Source: Sandaracinus amylolyticus
GTDB lineage: Bacteria > Myxococcota_A > Polyangia > Polyangiales > Sandaracinaceae
NCBI RefSeq assembly: GCF_021631985.1
Contig: NZ_CP070225.1
Span: forward strand, 930,001-994,000
DNA length: 64,000 nucleotides
Direction of reading: 5' to 3'
Below the pieces are notes generated by a model. The model was not told where the DNA came from, made no database searches, and saw only the letters and a program-made list of their open reading frames with translations. Made by a program: the position numbers and the translations under genes. Shown in pieces: positions 9,845 to 17,344 of the stretch; position 1 is the first letter of the stretch; every line of letters starts with the position of its first letter.

Positions 9845-9894
9845 CAGGAGCGTAGGAGACGCGAGCTCGATCCGAGTCTCCTCCTGCTCTCCTG
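9845..9894 (+). terminator. Hairpin after the giant surface-protein gene
   Basis: CAGGAG (9845-9850) and AGGAGAC (9854-9860) pair with GTCTCCT (9876-9882) and CTCCTG (9889-9894), giving a long interrupted stem 27 bases after the stop codon. There is no clear T-run, so it may be a structured 3' end rather than an intrinsic terminator. Confidence 0.45.
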
Positions 9895-9988
9895 ATGGGT
9901 CGCGGATCTCCAACCCTCGACTACGAGGGTGCCAGTCAGTGCTGGATTCCCGATTGGCGTGCTCATGTCGCCGGTCGTGAGGTCTGCG

Positions 9989-11458
9989 ATGCACGGCACG
10001 CGATTGCGAGGCCGCGCGGCGGTGATCGCAGTGGCGACGTGCCTCGCTGCTGCATCGAGCCCGTCGCGCGGTGAGGCCCAGCTCGAGCGCGCGACGGTGC
10101 TGCGCGCGCTCGATGCATTCGACTCCTACGACCTGCGCGGCGCGTCCGCGACGTTCGACGCGATCGAGCTGCTCACGCCGACGAACCCCGACGTGAGCGG
10201 GATCGGCGGCGAGCCGCGCCTGGCGCGTGCTCGCGCGGCGACCGACATCTGGCTCGTCTCGTATCTCGATCCGCGCCAGCACCGGCTCGAGGCGCGCCTC
10301 GCGCAGGCGATGGGCGTTCCGAGCTTCTCGATCGAGCCGACGCTGCGCGACGAGCTGGACCGGCTCGGTCGTGGCGAGCTCGGAGAGGCCGCGCGCGACG
10401 TGCGACAAGGGCTCGCGCTGCGCGACGCGATCGAAGCGGGCGAGCCGGTCTCGTTCGCGGGCACCACCGGCGTGCGCCGCGACGCGCTGCTCGTGCACGT
10501 GGTCGGGACGGCGATCCAGGACGGCGACGACTCCGAGCTGGTGTCGTGGTTCGAAGATCCGTGCGGAGAGGGCCTGCCCTGCGACCCGCCGCTCTCGAGC
10601 TGGGCTCCGCCGAGCCGCATCATCGCCGCGGCCTTGGTCGAAGCGAGCGCGGCCTACGAACGGCTCGATCAGTCGTGGAACGAGGGCGACGCGTTCGCGC
10701 GCGCCGTCTGGCCGGCGCTGCAGGACGACGCGCGACGGCTGCAGAACCACGTGCACCATCCGATGCCGATCGTCGCCGAGGGCACGCCGATCTCGCACGC
10801 GCCCTACGACGACGGAGATCCGGCGCGCGCCGATCTGATCGTGGGCGTCGGCGAGCGCGGCGTGCGGGTGCTCCGCATCGCGCCGGTCCGTGTGCGTGAC
10901 GGACGCCTCGAGCCGCTCGGCGAGAGCCCGCCGTCGATCGACGTCGACGTGCCGAGCGCCGCCGACGCCGAGCCGCCCGCGCTCGATGCGCTCGTGGAGC
11001 GACTGCGCAACGTCGAGCTCGCGCCCGAGGCGGTCGTCGCGGTCGGTGCGGCGGACGACGTGCCCGCCGAGCGCCTCCAGCGCGTGCTCGCGTCGATGGT
11101 CGCGGCCCAGCGCGCGCCGACCACGCTGGTGCGCACCGCGAGCGACGGCAGCCTGCGCGAGGTGCCGATGCGCGTGATCGACGACTACGCTGCGGGCGCG
11201 CCCGGTGACGTGTTCGTCGAGCTGCGCCCGACGGGCTATGCGGTCACCGGCACCGACCGCGATCCTGCGGAGATCCCGCGCGTCGCTGCGATGAGCCTCG
11301 CGCCGCTCGACGAGGACGCGCTCGAGGCGTTGATCGGCTCGGTGCCCGGACGTCGCGTCGTGGTGCGCGCGGCGGGCGCGCTGCCCGCGCGCGAGCTGAT
11401 CGACACCGCGTTCCGCGTCGCCGAGGACGGCGATCTGGTGGCGCTGGTCGGGCAGTAG
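9989..11458 (+). CDS. Secreted protein of unknown function; 3' end is the phage attachment site
   Basis: 489 residues from ATG 9989, chosen because GAGG lies 6 bases upstream and it begins a clean signal peptide (MHGTRLRGRAAVIAVATCLA ... GEAQ). In-frame GTG 9929 and ATG 9965 are alternatives without an RBS. The N-terminal half is helical with acidic/basic pairs. The C-terminal part has segments such as AVVAVGAADDVPAERLQRVL that faintly recall ExbD/TolR periplasmic domains; this is not a firm assignment. The TAG stop (11456-11458) lies within the 17-bp attL core, and an identical copy at attR would leave the same stop in the empty site, so integration does not alter the protein. Confidence 0.75.
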   Translation: MHGTRLRGRAAVIAVATCLAAASSPSRGEAQLERATVLRALDAFDSYDLRGASATFDAIELLTPTNPDVSGIGGEPRLARARAATDIWLVSYLDPRQHRLEARLAQAMGVPSFSIEPTLRDELDRLGRGELGEAARDVRQGLALRDAIEAGEPVSFAGTTGVRRDALLVHVVGTAIQDGDDSELVSWFEDPCGEGLPCDPPLSSWAPPSRIIAAALVEASAAYERLDQSWNEGDAFARAVWPALQDDARRLQNHVHHPMPIVAEGTPISHAPYDDGDPARADLIVGVGERGVRVLRIAPVRVRDGRLEPLGESPPSIDVDVPSAADAEPPALDALVERLRNVELAPEAVVAVGAADDVPAERLQRVLASMVAAQRAPTTLVRTASDGSLREVPMRVIDDYAAGAPGDVFVELRPTGYAVTGTDRDPAEIPRVAAMSLAPLDEDALEALIGSVPGRRVVVRAAGALPARELIDTAFRVAEDGDLVALVGQ

Positions 11459-11464
11459 CGCCAT
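11448..11464. repeat. attL core, 17-bp direct repeat
   Basis: TCGGGCAGTAGCGCCAT occurs here and again at 48703-48719, exactly at the change from host-like to phage-like sequence on both sides. It contains the TAG stop of the upstream host gene. Confidence 0.85.
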
Positions 11465-11511
11465 CGTCCATCTAACCGCTGGAAATCATTGATGGTGCGT
11501 GGGGCTGCCTG

Positions 11512-11539
11512 CTTCGATCCCCACTTCGATCCCCACTTC
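11512..11539. repeat. Tandem arm-type repeats inside attL
   Basis: Two tandem copies of CTTCGATCCCCA (11512-11523, 11524-11535) plus CTTC. The 21 bases 11519-11539 recur perfectly at 48588-48608, inside the right end. Position just internal to each core and tandem arrangement fit integrase arm-binding sites. The remaining stretch to 11660 holds palindromes ACCCAGCTGGGT and TTTCCCTTGGGAAA but no gene. Confidence 0.65.
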
Positions 11540-11660
11540 CGTCCAAGTGAGAACGGTTCTCACCCGTGCGGCTGGACGGTGGTTCAGGTTCTCAGCGTCC
11601 GAACCCAGCTGGGTGTGATGCGGCACTTTCCCTTGGGAAATGCCCCCCAGCTGTATACGG

Positions 11661-12050
11661 CTAGACGCCAGCGGCCTCGTTGCAGACGACCCTGACCCAC
11701 GCGGAGAGGGACACGGGCTTCCCGATCTTCGCCCCGTAGTTGGCCGCAGCCTTGTCCCAGTCCACGCGCTCGTCAGTGGGCACACGGAGCGTGTACGGGC
11801 CTCCCACTGTCTCGTCGCTCGGAAGGCTCTTGGGCGGCTTCTTGAGGGCGTCGGTGCACACGAGCCTGATCCAGTTGGCCAGTGAGAGCGTGCGCCCGAT
11901 CTCGGCCCCGTACCGAGCTGCAGCTCGCTCCCACGCAGTGCGCTCGACTTCCGGCACACGGATCGTGAGCGGCGCACCAGCAGGTCCACCTACTGTCGGT
12001 CTGCCAGGTCCAGATCTCTTCTCGGTGTCGGGCTTCCTACGAGTAGCCAT
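11661..12050 (-). CDS. Tandem ribbon-helix-helix-like small protein
   Basis: 129 residues. After a basic head (RRKPDTEKRSGPGRP) there are two related ~45-residue units: PLTIRVPEVERTAWERAA...LANWIRLVCTDAL (~28-70) and PYTLRVPTDERVDWDKAA...LSAWVRVVCNEA (~84-127). Each has the strand-helix-helix pattern of Arc/MetJ-type ribbon-helix-helix DNA-binding domains, which normally dimerise, so one chain could form an intramolecular pseudo-dimer. It is the last leftward gene before attL. A DNA-binding role in regulation or integration is inferred. Confidence 0.75.
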   Translation of the reverse strand: MATRRKPDTEKRSGPGRPTVGGPAGAPLTIRVPEVERTAWERAAARYGAEIGRTLSLANWIRLVCTDALKKPPKSLPSDETVGGPYTLRVPTDERVDWDKAAANYGAKIGKPVSLSAWVRVVCNEAAGV

Positions 12051-12129
12051 CGGGTCGGCTCCATAACACGAAGGGGCATGCTCGTCTTACCGAGCTGCCC
12101 CCGCGTACAACGAGTTCGTGTAAGGCGAA

Positions 12130-12489
12130 TCAGACAGGCCAACCGAGAGCACGGAAGGCCTCACGGCTGCCCGGCACCAGGTCCAGGACGTCCGAGAGCC
12201 CCTTGTCGGTCCAGCCCATCCCGTCGCGCTCGTCGGTCACCATCGCGAACTCCAGGTGGCACGGGTGCGAGCTGGGCAGCTTCGCGTTGCGGTACATCTG
12301 ACGAACTCGGTGAGCCCAGTCGATGTTACGGCGCGGGGCAGTACGACCCTGCTCGGGACGCACCTCGATCCAGCCTGCACCTGCGCAGGTGAAGCACTTG
12401 CCGCCCTCGATGTGCATGAAGCCGATGATGCGGCGCGCACCGTTGCACTTGGGGCAGGTCACTCGCTCGGTGTTCGTCGTGCTCGTCAT
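12130..12489 (-). CDS. Small zinc-ribbon protein
   Basis: 119 residues from ATG 12489. Residues ~12-40 contain two CxxC pairs (CPKCNGARRI ... GGKCFTCAGAGW), resembling the zinc-binding repeats of DnaJ. The C-terminal part is basic to neutral and not recognised. The upstream region carries GCAAGACAATTG, a motif shared with other leftward phage genes. Likely an early accessory protein; function unknown. Confidence 0.7.
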   Translation of the reverse strand: MTSTTNTERVTCPKCNGARRIIGFMHIEGGKCFTCAGAGWIEVRPEQGRTAPRRNIDWAHRVRQMYRNAKLPSSHPCHLEFAMVTDERDGMGWTDKGLSDVLDLVPGSREAFRALGWPV

Positions 12490-12571
12490 GACGGTATGAT
12501 GTGCACGCGGTGAACGCGGTGCAAGACAATTGTGGGCGCACCCCGTAGAAGAGTGCGCCCAGGTGTGTCCG

Positions 12572-12760
12572 TCAACGCCTCTTGGGCTTGGATTCCTCGA
12601 CGTCGATCCAGTCACAGGCAGCGTCGAGGGAGGCGTGTGCCTGGTCCTCGGTGCCGCACTTCCAGCCGAGCTGACCGTCTCGCACTACCTCTCGGATGCT
12701 CCAGCCTCTGTAGCGGTAGGCGTTCGGTGCGACCTGATCGAGTTGCCTGATGGTCTTCAT
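12572..12760 (-). CDS. Small phage protein, unknown
   Basis: 62 residues, MKTIRQLDQVAPNAYRYRGW at the start, with mixed charged composition and two Trp-containing stretches. It has no known motif. It lies between two other short leftward frames with the same orientation, and its amino-acid composition looks like a real protein rather than a shadow frame. Confidence 0.6.
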   Translation of the reverse strand: MKTIRQLDQVAPNAYRYRGWSIREVVRDGQLGWKCGTEDQAHASLDAACDWIDVEESKPKRR

Positions 12761-12799
12761 GGGCTCTCCGTGATCGTTAGAAGCGTAGACGAAGCGGGC

Positions 12800-13177
12800 T
12801 CAGTTGGAGGGCTCCAGGAGAACTGCCAGGGCTTCCCAGCGGTCTCGCAGTTCCTGGGTAGCCGACCAACGGCAGCCATCGAGATAGGCCAGGTGGCGAG
12901 CCTTGGACCAGTGCGAGGGCGTCCAAGTGCCGGCGTAGAACCGGCAGTGGTTGATCGCTGCGTCGCGAACCGTGTGAGCGTTCGTGCGGCTCAGGTCGAA
13001 GCGCATCGAGAAGCCGTCGTCTCCGAGGCTGATGCACAGGTCGACCTTGTCGTAGGCGCCGCCTTCGGGAGCCGTACGCGACCAGTCTTGCAGCTGGCGA
13101 ATCGCACCTGCCCAGGTCTCCACGTGCACTGCGTTGCCATCGGTCGGACCTTCCAGGCGAATCATCGTGATCTTCAT
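12800..13177 (-). CDS. Small phage protein, unknown
   Basis: 125 residues from ATG 13177, chosen because GAGGAGA lies about 8 bases upstream; a longer frame exists but its N-terminus is low-complexity shadow. Begins MKITMIRLEGPTDGNAVHVE and contains QLQDWSRTAPEGGAYDKVDL and a Trp/His-rich C-terminal half. No domain recognised. Leftward cluster with neighbours at 12572 and 13207. Confidence 0.65.
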   Translation of the reverse strand: MKITMIRLEGPTDGNAVHVETWAGAIRQLQDWSRTAPEGGAYDKVDLCISLGDDGFSMRFDLSRTNAHTVRDAAINHCRFYAGTWTPSHWSKARHLAYLDGCRWSATQELRDRWEALAVLLEPSN

Positions 13178-13206
13178 CGCTGCTGTCTCCTCGTTGGTGG
13201 TGGCTA

Positions 13207-13410
13207 TCAGACCAGGGCCAGAAGCACGCGGTAGTGACCACTCTCGATGCTGTTGAGCGGCACCGTGTCTTCCCACGTGCCCAGCTCGGGATGCGTCCAG
13301 CGCACGTTCGCGTGGCTGCCGAAACGGGTCGCTTCAACTCCGAGCACGACACCAGTCATCGCGGGCCCGTTGTCTCGGTACTCGATCCGCATGCCCTTCG
13401 TGACCTGCAT
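13207..13410 (-). CDS. Small phage protein, possible SH3-like fold
   Basis: 67 residues from ATG 13410, preceded by AGGAGG at good spacing. Sequence MQVTKGMRIEYRDNGPAMTG ... ATRFGSHANVRWTHPELGTW alternates short beta-like segments, the look of small SH3-like phage proteins; this is impression only. First gene of the leftward left-arm cluster; the motif GCAAGACAAATTG lies 50 bases upstream of its start. Confidence 0.65.
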   Translation of the reverse strand: MQVTKGMRIEYRDNGPAMTGVVLGVEATRFGSHANVRWTHPELGTWEDTVPLNSIESGHYRVLLALV

Positions 13411-13446
13411 CGCTTCGCCCTCCTGACAGATTGGAAGGTATGTCAC

Positions 13447-14717
13447 TCGAAGATGCGGTGCAAGACAAATTGATCGAGGGGCGACGAACTTAGTGTGCGC
13501 GTGTGCGCTTCACCAGGCAGCTTCGTCCTTCGGTCGATCACGCTGGAGAAGCTGACATCCGAGCTACCCGACAGCGTGACGACTAGTTCCGACGACGGAG
13601 TCTCCATGAGTCCACTCGGAGTTCGCCCCTGTCAGTCCACCAGGAGCCGTCAGCGCCTGGAGCGCGCGCTACGATTCAGGATGGACGTTAGGGCAGTCGG
13701 GCAGATCGTGGATCGTCTCCGTCGTGACCGACTCACGCGCAGCGTTGCGAACGAGGGGCCGTGCGTGACGGAGGTACTCGCTGACGGTGTGCCCTGTCAG
13801 GGCTTCTCGTGTCCGTCCACAGCCCGTGAGGTCAGAGATCGATCGCAAGAAGATCGTGTTGTCGACCCGAAGGGGTTGTTACCGGGATCCGAGGCCTTTA
13901 GCGTCCCAGTCTTCTGCGGGGGTAGGGCGCGTCAGTCCGAGACCCCGGCGCGAGTTCTCGGGGTTCTGCTACCAGTTCAGGCTGTCGGTACGTCGAGTTC
14001 GTAGAGGCGCGCCGCCCGTCACCGTAGGAGCACGAACCGCGTGCGACGTTCTTGACGAACGCGAAGTGCTGATCAGGCCTGCGATCCGTGGGCAACAGGG
14101 CTGCGGCTGACGCCGCTTAGCTCAGGGGTAGAGCTATGCGTGGGGGAAGCCGCGCGCGGGCTGATACTCGCCAGGACGAATCGTGTCGCAGGGGATTGAC
14201 GGACAGGAAGTCGTGGTCAGCGCTGCGCACTCATGACCGACTCGAACACGGCCGAACTCATCCGAGTGGTGAACTCTCCAAACGCCGAGTTCGTGTGTGC
14301 CGCATGGTGCGATACGCGCCTGGCCCTTGCGGTTTCGTGGAGCGGTAGTCACGACACCTTGTATGGTTCGCGAAATGACAACGCACATATCGTCATCTCG
14401 CGTCATCGTAGCCGATACCTGCCGTCGAGACGCCTCCTGCGACATCCGTGATGCACGTCTAAGTCGCTGAATCCTAAAGTGAATTGGGTCGTGAGAAAAA
14501 CATACGTTCAGACCCCTTGACCACCCCTCCGGTGCCCGTTTATCCAGGGCCTAATCTCATAACGACGTAATCGGTAGAACGCGGAACTACCCACTCCTCG
14601 GCATGCGCTAACCGCGCGTCGTGACGGGAACCGCGGTCTTTTCGAACCCGCCTTCCGTGCGAGCGGAGGCGCGGGACCGGGTTCCTCTGTCCTTTAGCAA
14701 CGTTGGAGTGATGGGAG
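13447..14717. other. Gene-poor, hairpin-rich 1.27-kb stretch
   Basis: No reading frame here has convincing protein composition: the longest (13495-14004 on +, 14134-14445 on -) are Ser/Arg/Pro-rich with no ribosome binding sites or motifs. Many short strong inverted repeats are present: GCCCT/AGGGC (13790-13802), AGACCCCG/CGGGGTTCT (about 13940-13967), CGTTC/GAACG (about 14047-14061), GCGGC/GCCGC (14103-14116) and GGTCA/TGACC (around 14215-14238). TTAGCTCAGGGGTAGAGC (14117-14134) looks like a tRNA D-arm but no full cloverleaf follows. It may encode a large structured RNA. Confidence 0.4.
14644..14684 (+). other. Nested hairpin upstream of the 14718 gene
   Basis: GAACCCG (14644-14650) pairs with CGGGTTC (14678-14684), enclosing a second stem CCTTCCG/CGGAGG (14651-14657 with 14664-14669, one bulge). 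It ends 33 bases before the ATG of the next gene, so it could be part of a leader or the end of an upstream RNA. No T-run follows. Confidence 0.5.
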
Positions 14718-15056
14718 ATGTCGAGGCGCAGCCGTAAGCGTAAGAAGGGCCAGCAGTCGCAGCCGCCTCCGGCGGCGAACGCGACCGTCACGAAGCCCGT
14801 GCAGTCGTCGGAGACTGCGAGCGAGCGCGTCTCGCTGCCCCCGACGCAGTCTCAGCCCGACGACTCGTGGACGCTCGCGCGTCTGCGAAACACGAAGGTC
14901 TCGATCGAGCTGCTGCTGTTCGTCGTGGTTCCGCTCATCAGCGCGCTTCTCTACTTCGCGGTTCCGGCTGCGAGGGCGCTGTTCCGCGAACAGCTCCGTC
15001 AGGAGCTGCAGCACATCGAGCACGAGCAACAGCGAGCTGATCGGAGCGGTGAGTGA
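14718..15056 (+). CDS. Small single-pass membrane protein
   Basis: 112 residues. A Lys/Arg-rich head (MSRRSRKRKKGQQ), a low-complexity Pro/Ser/Thr linker, then one transmembrane segment at ~66-85 (IELLLFVVVPLISALLYFAV) and a charged, probably coiled-coil tail (REQLRQELQHIEHEQQ). GGAG precedes the start by about 11 bases. It is the only rightward gene in the left arm. Topology suggests cytoplasmic N-terminus; role unknown, possibly superinfection exclusion. Confidence 0.65.
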   Translation: MSRRSRKRKKGQQSQPPPAANATVTKPVQSSETASERVSLPPTQSQPDDSWTLARLRNTKVSIELLLFVVVPLISALLYFAVPAARALFREQLRQELQHIEHEQQRADRSGE

Positions 15057-15448
15057 TGCGCTGCCGTGTGCGCTTGGTACGGCGCGATGGACCAAGAATC
15101 TCGGGACGCGTAACCGCGCGTAACACCGTGCAACGTGCGCGGCGTCTGCTGTTACGCGCTTCGTCAAATCTCCTCGGTTTCTCGTTGGCACTGCCGGTGC
15201 ACACACGCTCCGACACGGAGGAACGAGAAACTGGGGACAAAGACACGGCGCTAAGACTCGACACAATCAGGCTCCCACACGCACGGGGCGCAGCAACGGG
15301 ACCTGAGCAAGCTCAGGTTGGCGGGAAGCGCGGCGTGAAGGGGTTCTAGGGCTAGACGCTATTCCTAGTCCGAGTCGCAGTAGCGACAACTCCCTGTATG
15401 TCTGCCGGAAGGCTCGTACGACAGTACGATTCGCAGGGACCAGCCAGG
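15057..15448. other. Intergenic stretch with an operator-like palindrome
   Basis: No convincing gene. A basic frame starting at 15056 (TGATG overlap with the previous stop) lacks protein-like composition. The perfect palindrome ACCTGAGC-AA-GCTCAGGT at 15301-15318 could be an operator or a short hairpin between the convergent transcription units. Confidence 0.4.
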
Positions 15449-15844
15449 CTATCGCACGAACGGGATCACGGAGAGCCACAGCCCGATCAGCAGTAGGAAC
15501 GCGATCCCTACCGGCGAGATGGGGCGGATTACCCTGCGCGCCCACTGCTCGTGTTGCGCGAGAGTGCTCTCCAGCTCGGTGGGAGGCTCGAGGTCAGCAC
15601 GAGGGCGAGCAGTGGAGCGGTAGGCACCTGCAGCCCGTCTCAGGGCGTCCAGGGCGCTCCTATAGCGAGTGAGACGTGCTTGACCATGCCCGTGTGCCAC
15701 CTGGTGCACGAGCGACATCAGGAAGCAGCCCAGGGCGGCCACCACGAGGGCGATCCAGACGTCTCCGTGCGCCACTGCTCGTGCGAGGACACCTCCCAGC
15801 GTGAAGGCGCCTACGAGCCCAATCGCGATCCCTACTCGGCGCAT
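15449..15844 (-). CDS. Small multi-pass membrane protein
   Basis: 131 residues from ATG 15844, preferred over the GTG at 15850 because GGGAG sits 7 bases upstream. Two hydrophobic segments near the N-terminus (IGLVGAFTLGGVLA and IALVVAALGCFLMSLVH), a long charged loop, and a C-terminal segment (VGIAFLLLIGLWLSVIPFV). The upstream integrase stop lies 2 bases 5' of this ATG, or overlaps the GTG alternative. Transcribed with the integrase; function unknown. Confidence 0.65.
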   Translation of the reverse strand: MRRVGIAIGLVGAFTLGGVLARAVAHGDVWIALVVAALGCFLMSLVHQVAHGHGQARLTRYRSALDALRRAAGAYRSTARPRADLEPPTELESTLAQHEQWARRVIRPISPVGIAFLLLIGLWLSVIPFVR

Positions 15845-15846
15845 GA

Positions 15847-17073
15847 TCACGCTCCCTTCACGAGCTGGAAGACGGTGTTGATGACTGCGAGCTTCTCTTC
15901 GTGCGAGGCGTGCGAGTAGATGTGCCCGGTCTCCTCGTCGGCGTGGCCGATGATCGACTGACGCACCAGCTCAGACGCCGTTTGGCGGATCAGGTTGTTC
16001 ATCGTGTGGCGCAAGCAGTGAAGGGCAGGGCGCGTCCCGAGTTCGATCGGCTTCTTGTCGGGCCCCACTTTCGCCGCGGCACACACGGCCAGCATCGCCT
16101 TTCGCACCGAGAAGTTCCGCAGGTACTTCCCGATCTTGCCGTTCTTGGTCTCCTGCCCGAACTGCGGCGACGGGAAGACGATCCCCGAGTCGAACCCCTT
16201 GATCTGCTTCGCCAGTAGCCACTGGCGGTAGTTCTTGAGCACCTCCACGACGTCAGCCTGGAGAGGTACGTCGCGCACGGAGGCCACGGCCTTCGGGTGT
16301 CCTAGATGTCCTCGCCACTGCGCTCGACGTACTCGGCATACGCCCTTGTCGAGATCGATGTCGCGCCACTCCAGGGCACTCGCTTCGCCGTAGCGCATCC
16401 CGGTCGCGGCCATGAGGAACAGCAGCGCCCACATGCGCGGCCAGCCCTTGTGCTTCCGAGCCGTTGGACCGGCGAGCAGCCAGGCGCGGTACTCGTCCAC
16501 CGACAGCCCTCGGCCCGTCTCGCTGATCTCGTCCGACTCGGGGTCGAAGGGCCTTGCGAGCACCTTGACGCCCTTGGTCACGTGCTCGTTCTCCGTCGCT
16601 TTTGCGAAATATCGCAGAATCCGCAGGCGCTGGTTGATCGTCGTGATGCCGGCACCACCCTCCTGCCATCCGATCATCGTCTCCGCGACGTGCTTGGACG
16701 GGTGCACCTTCTCGACGAAGTAGTCAGCGATAGGGGTTCCAAGCCACCCCTTGACCGCGAGTCGATAGGTGTTGAAGGCGGAAGGCTTCAGGTGCTTCTT
16801 GGTCTCCAGCCATGCGGTCAGGGCTTCACCCAGGCGCTGCTTGGGCTGTTCGACCTCTTCGCGCGCGCTGAGCCATTTCTCGCGCAGCTGTTCGCGGATC
16901 AAGGCTGCCTCTTGACCGCTCTTCGCTTCGATCCGGCGATCGATCTCGTGTCGGTAGCCGGTCAGCGGATCGGTCACCACGGCGCGCACGCGGTATAGGC
17001 CGATCCCCGGCTTGCCCTGAACGGGTCCCAGGTACTCGATCCCCCTGACTGACTGAAGCTTCTTCTTGGCCAT
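15847..17073 (-). CDS. int: Tyrosine-recombinase integrase
   Basis: 408 residues, the usual size for phage integrases. An N-terminal arm-binding region (~1-75) precedes a core-binding SAM-like domain (~80-165) and the catalytic domain. Catalytic residues are visible: Arg227 in ATGMRYGE, His352-x-x-Arg355 in HCLRHTM, His377 in IIGHADEE and nucleophile Tyr386 in GHIYSHAS. It would recombine the 17-bp core at the ends of this prophage. AAGG is 7 bases upstream of the ATG. The excisionase-like frame overlaps its 5' end in another reading frame. It sits about 4.4 kb inside attL rather than at the edge. Confidence 0.95.
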   Translation of the reverse strand: MAKKKLQSVRGIEYLGPVQGKPGIGLYRVRAVVTDPLTGYRHEIDRRIEAKSGQEAALIREQLREKWLSAREEVEQPKQRLGEALTAWLETKKHLKPSAFNTYRLAVKGWLGTPIADYFVEKVHPSKHVAETMIGWQEGGAGITTINQRLRILRYFAKATENEHVTKGVKVLARPFDPESDEISETGRGLSVDEYRAWLLAGPTARKHKGWPRMWALLFLMAATGMRYGEASALEWRDIDLDKGVCRVRRAQWRGHLGHPKAVASVRDVPLQADVVEVLKNYRQWLLAKQIKGFDSGIVFPSPQFGQETKNGKIGKYLRNFSVRKAMLAVCAAAKVGPDKKPIELGTRPALHCLRHTMNNLIRQTASELVRQSIIGHADEETGHIYSHASHEEKLAVINTVFQLVKGA

Positions 17074-17275
17074 TTGCTCGCCTTTCGATCAGTGCCGCGA
17101 CGTCGTTGGGATCGAAGAGCGAGCAGCGCCTTGACCCCCTGCCCACCACTCGGAGTTCGCCGCGCATCACCAGCGTGCGGACCCCTTCAGGGCTCATGCG
17201 CAAGATCCCTGCGACCTGCTGAGCGTCGAGCAGGTCCAGCAAGCTATACAATTGTCGCCTATCTAATTCAAGCAA
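16826..17275 (-). CDS. Excisionase-like helix-turn-helix frame overlapping integrase
   Basis: The first ~65 residues form a MerR/excisionase-type winged helix: LLDAQQVAGILRMSPEGVRT, then LVMRGELRVVGRGSRR and LFDPNDVAALIERR. This is the fold used by directionality factors. The frame continues about 80 codons into the integrase gene in a different frame, becoming Arg/Asp-rich low complexity; that tail may be non-functional. The true start is unclear: TTG 17275 is the frame's first, but a promoter overlaps it (-10 at 17248-17243), so a TTG near 17242 or a later start is plausible. Confidence 0.6.
   Translation of the reverse strand: MLELDRRQLYSLLDLLDAQQVAGILRMSPEGVRTLVMRGELRVVGRGSRRCSLFDPNDVAALIERRANGQEEASVSQGDRVPGTRSGQAGDRPIPRARRGDRSADRLPTRDRSPDRSEERSRGSLDPRTAAREMAQRARRGRTAQAAPG
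17243..17271 (-). promoter_or_regulatory. Sigma-70-type promoter for xis-int
   Basis: On the minus strand TTGAAT (17271-17266), a 17-base spacer and TATAGC (17248-17243) with an extended TG one base before the -10. The shared motif GAATTCGTCTTGC lies directly upstream. It would transcribe the excisionase-like frame, integrase and the 15449 gene. Confidence 0.6.
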
Positions 17276-17344
17276 GACGAATTCACCTGGCAGATCGCAG
17301 GCCGAAGGAAGCTCCAGCCTGCCTGTCGATCACCTGCTGAACCG

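Noticed and set aside
1920-9845. A 2641-codon open frame antisense to the giant surface-protein gene
   Set aside because: Only its last 371 codons (thiO) are protein-like; the rest is Ala/Arg/Val low complexity produced by strong third-position GC bias of the opposite-strand gene.
13495-14004. 169-codon rightward frame
   Set aside because: Ser/Arg/Pro/Val-rich, no RBS, no recognisable motif; overlapping frames are equally open, so openness is not informative.
14104-14175. Possible tRNA starting near 14110 (perfect D-arm-like TTAGCTCAGGGGTAGAGC)
   Set aside because: No matching acceptor strand, anticodon stem or TTCRANY T-loop follows at tRNA spacing on either strand.
15056-15349. Basic frame overlapping the 14718 gene stop by TGATG
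   Set aside because: The overlap is suggestive but composition is Arg-rich with no secondary-structure pattern or homology clue.
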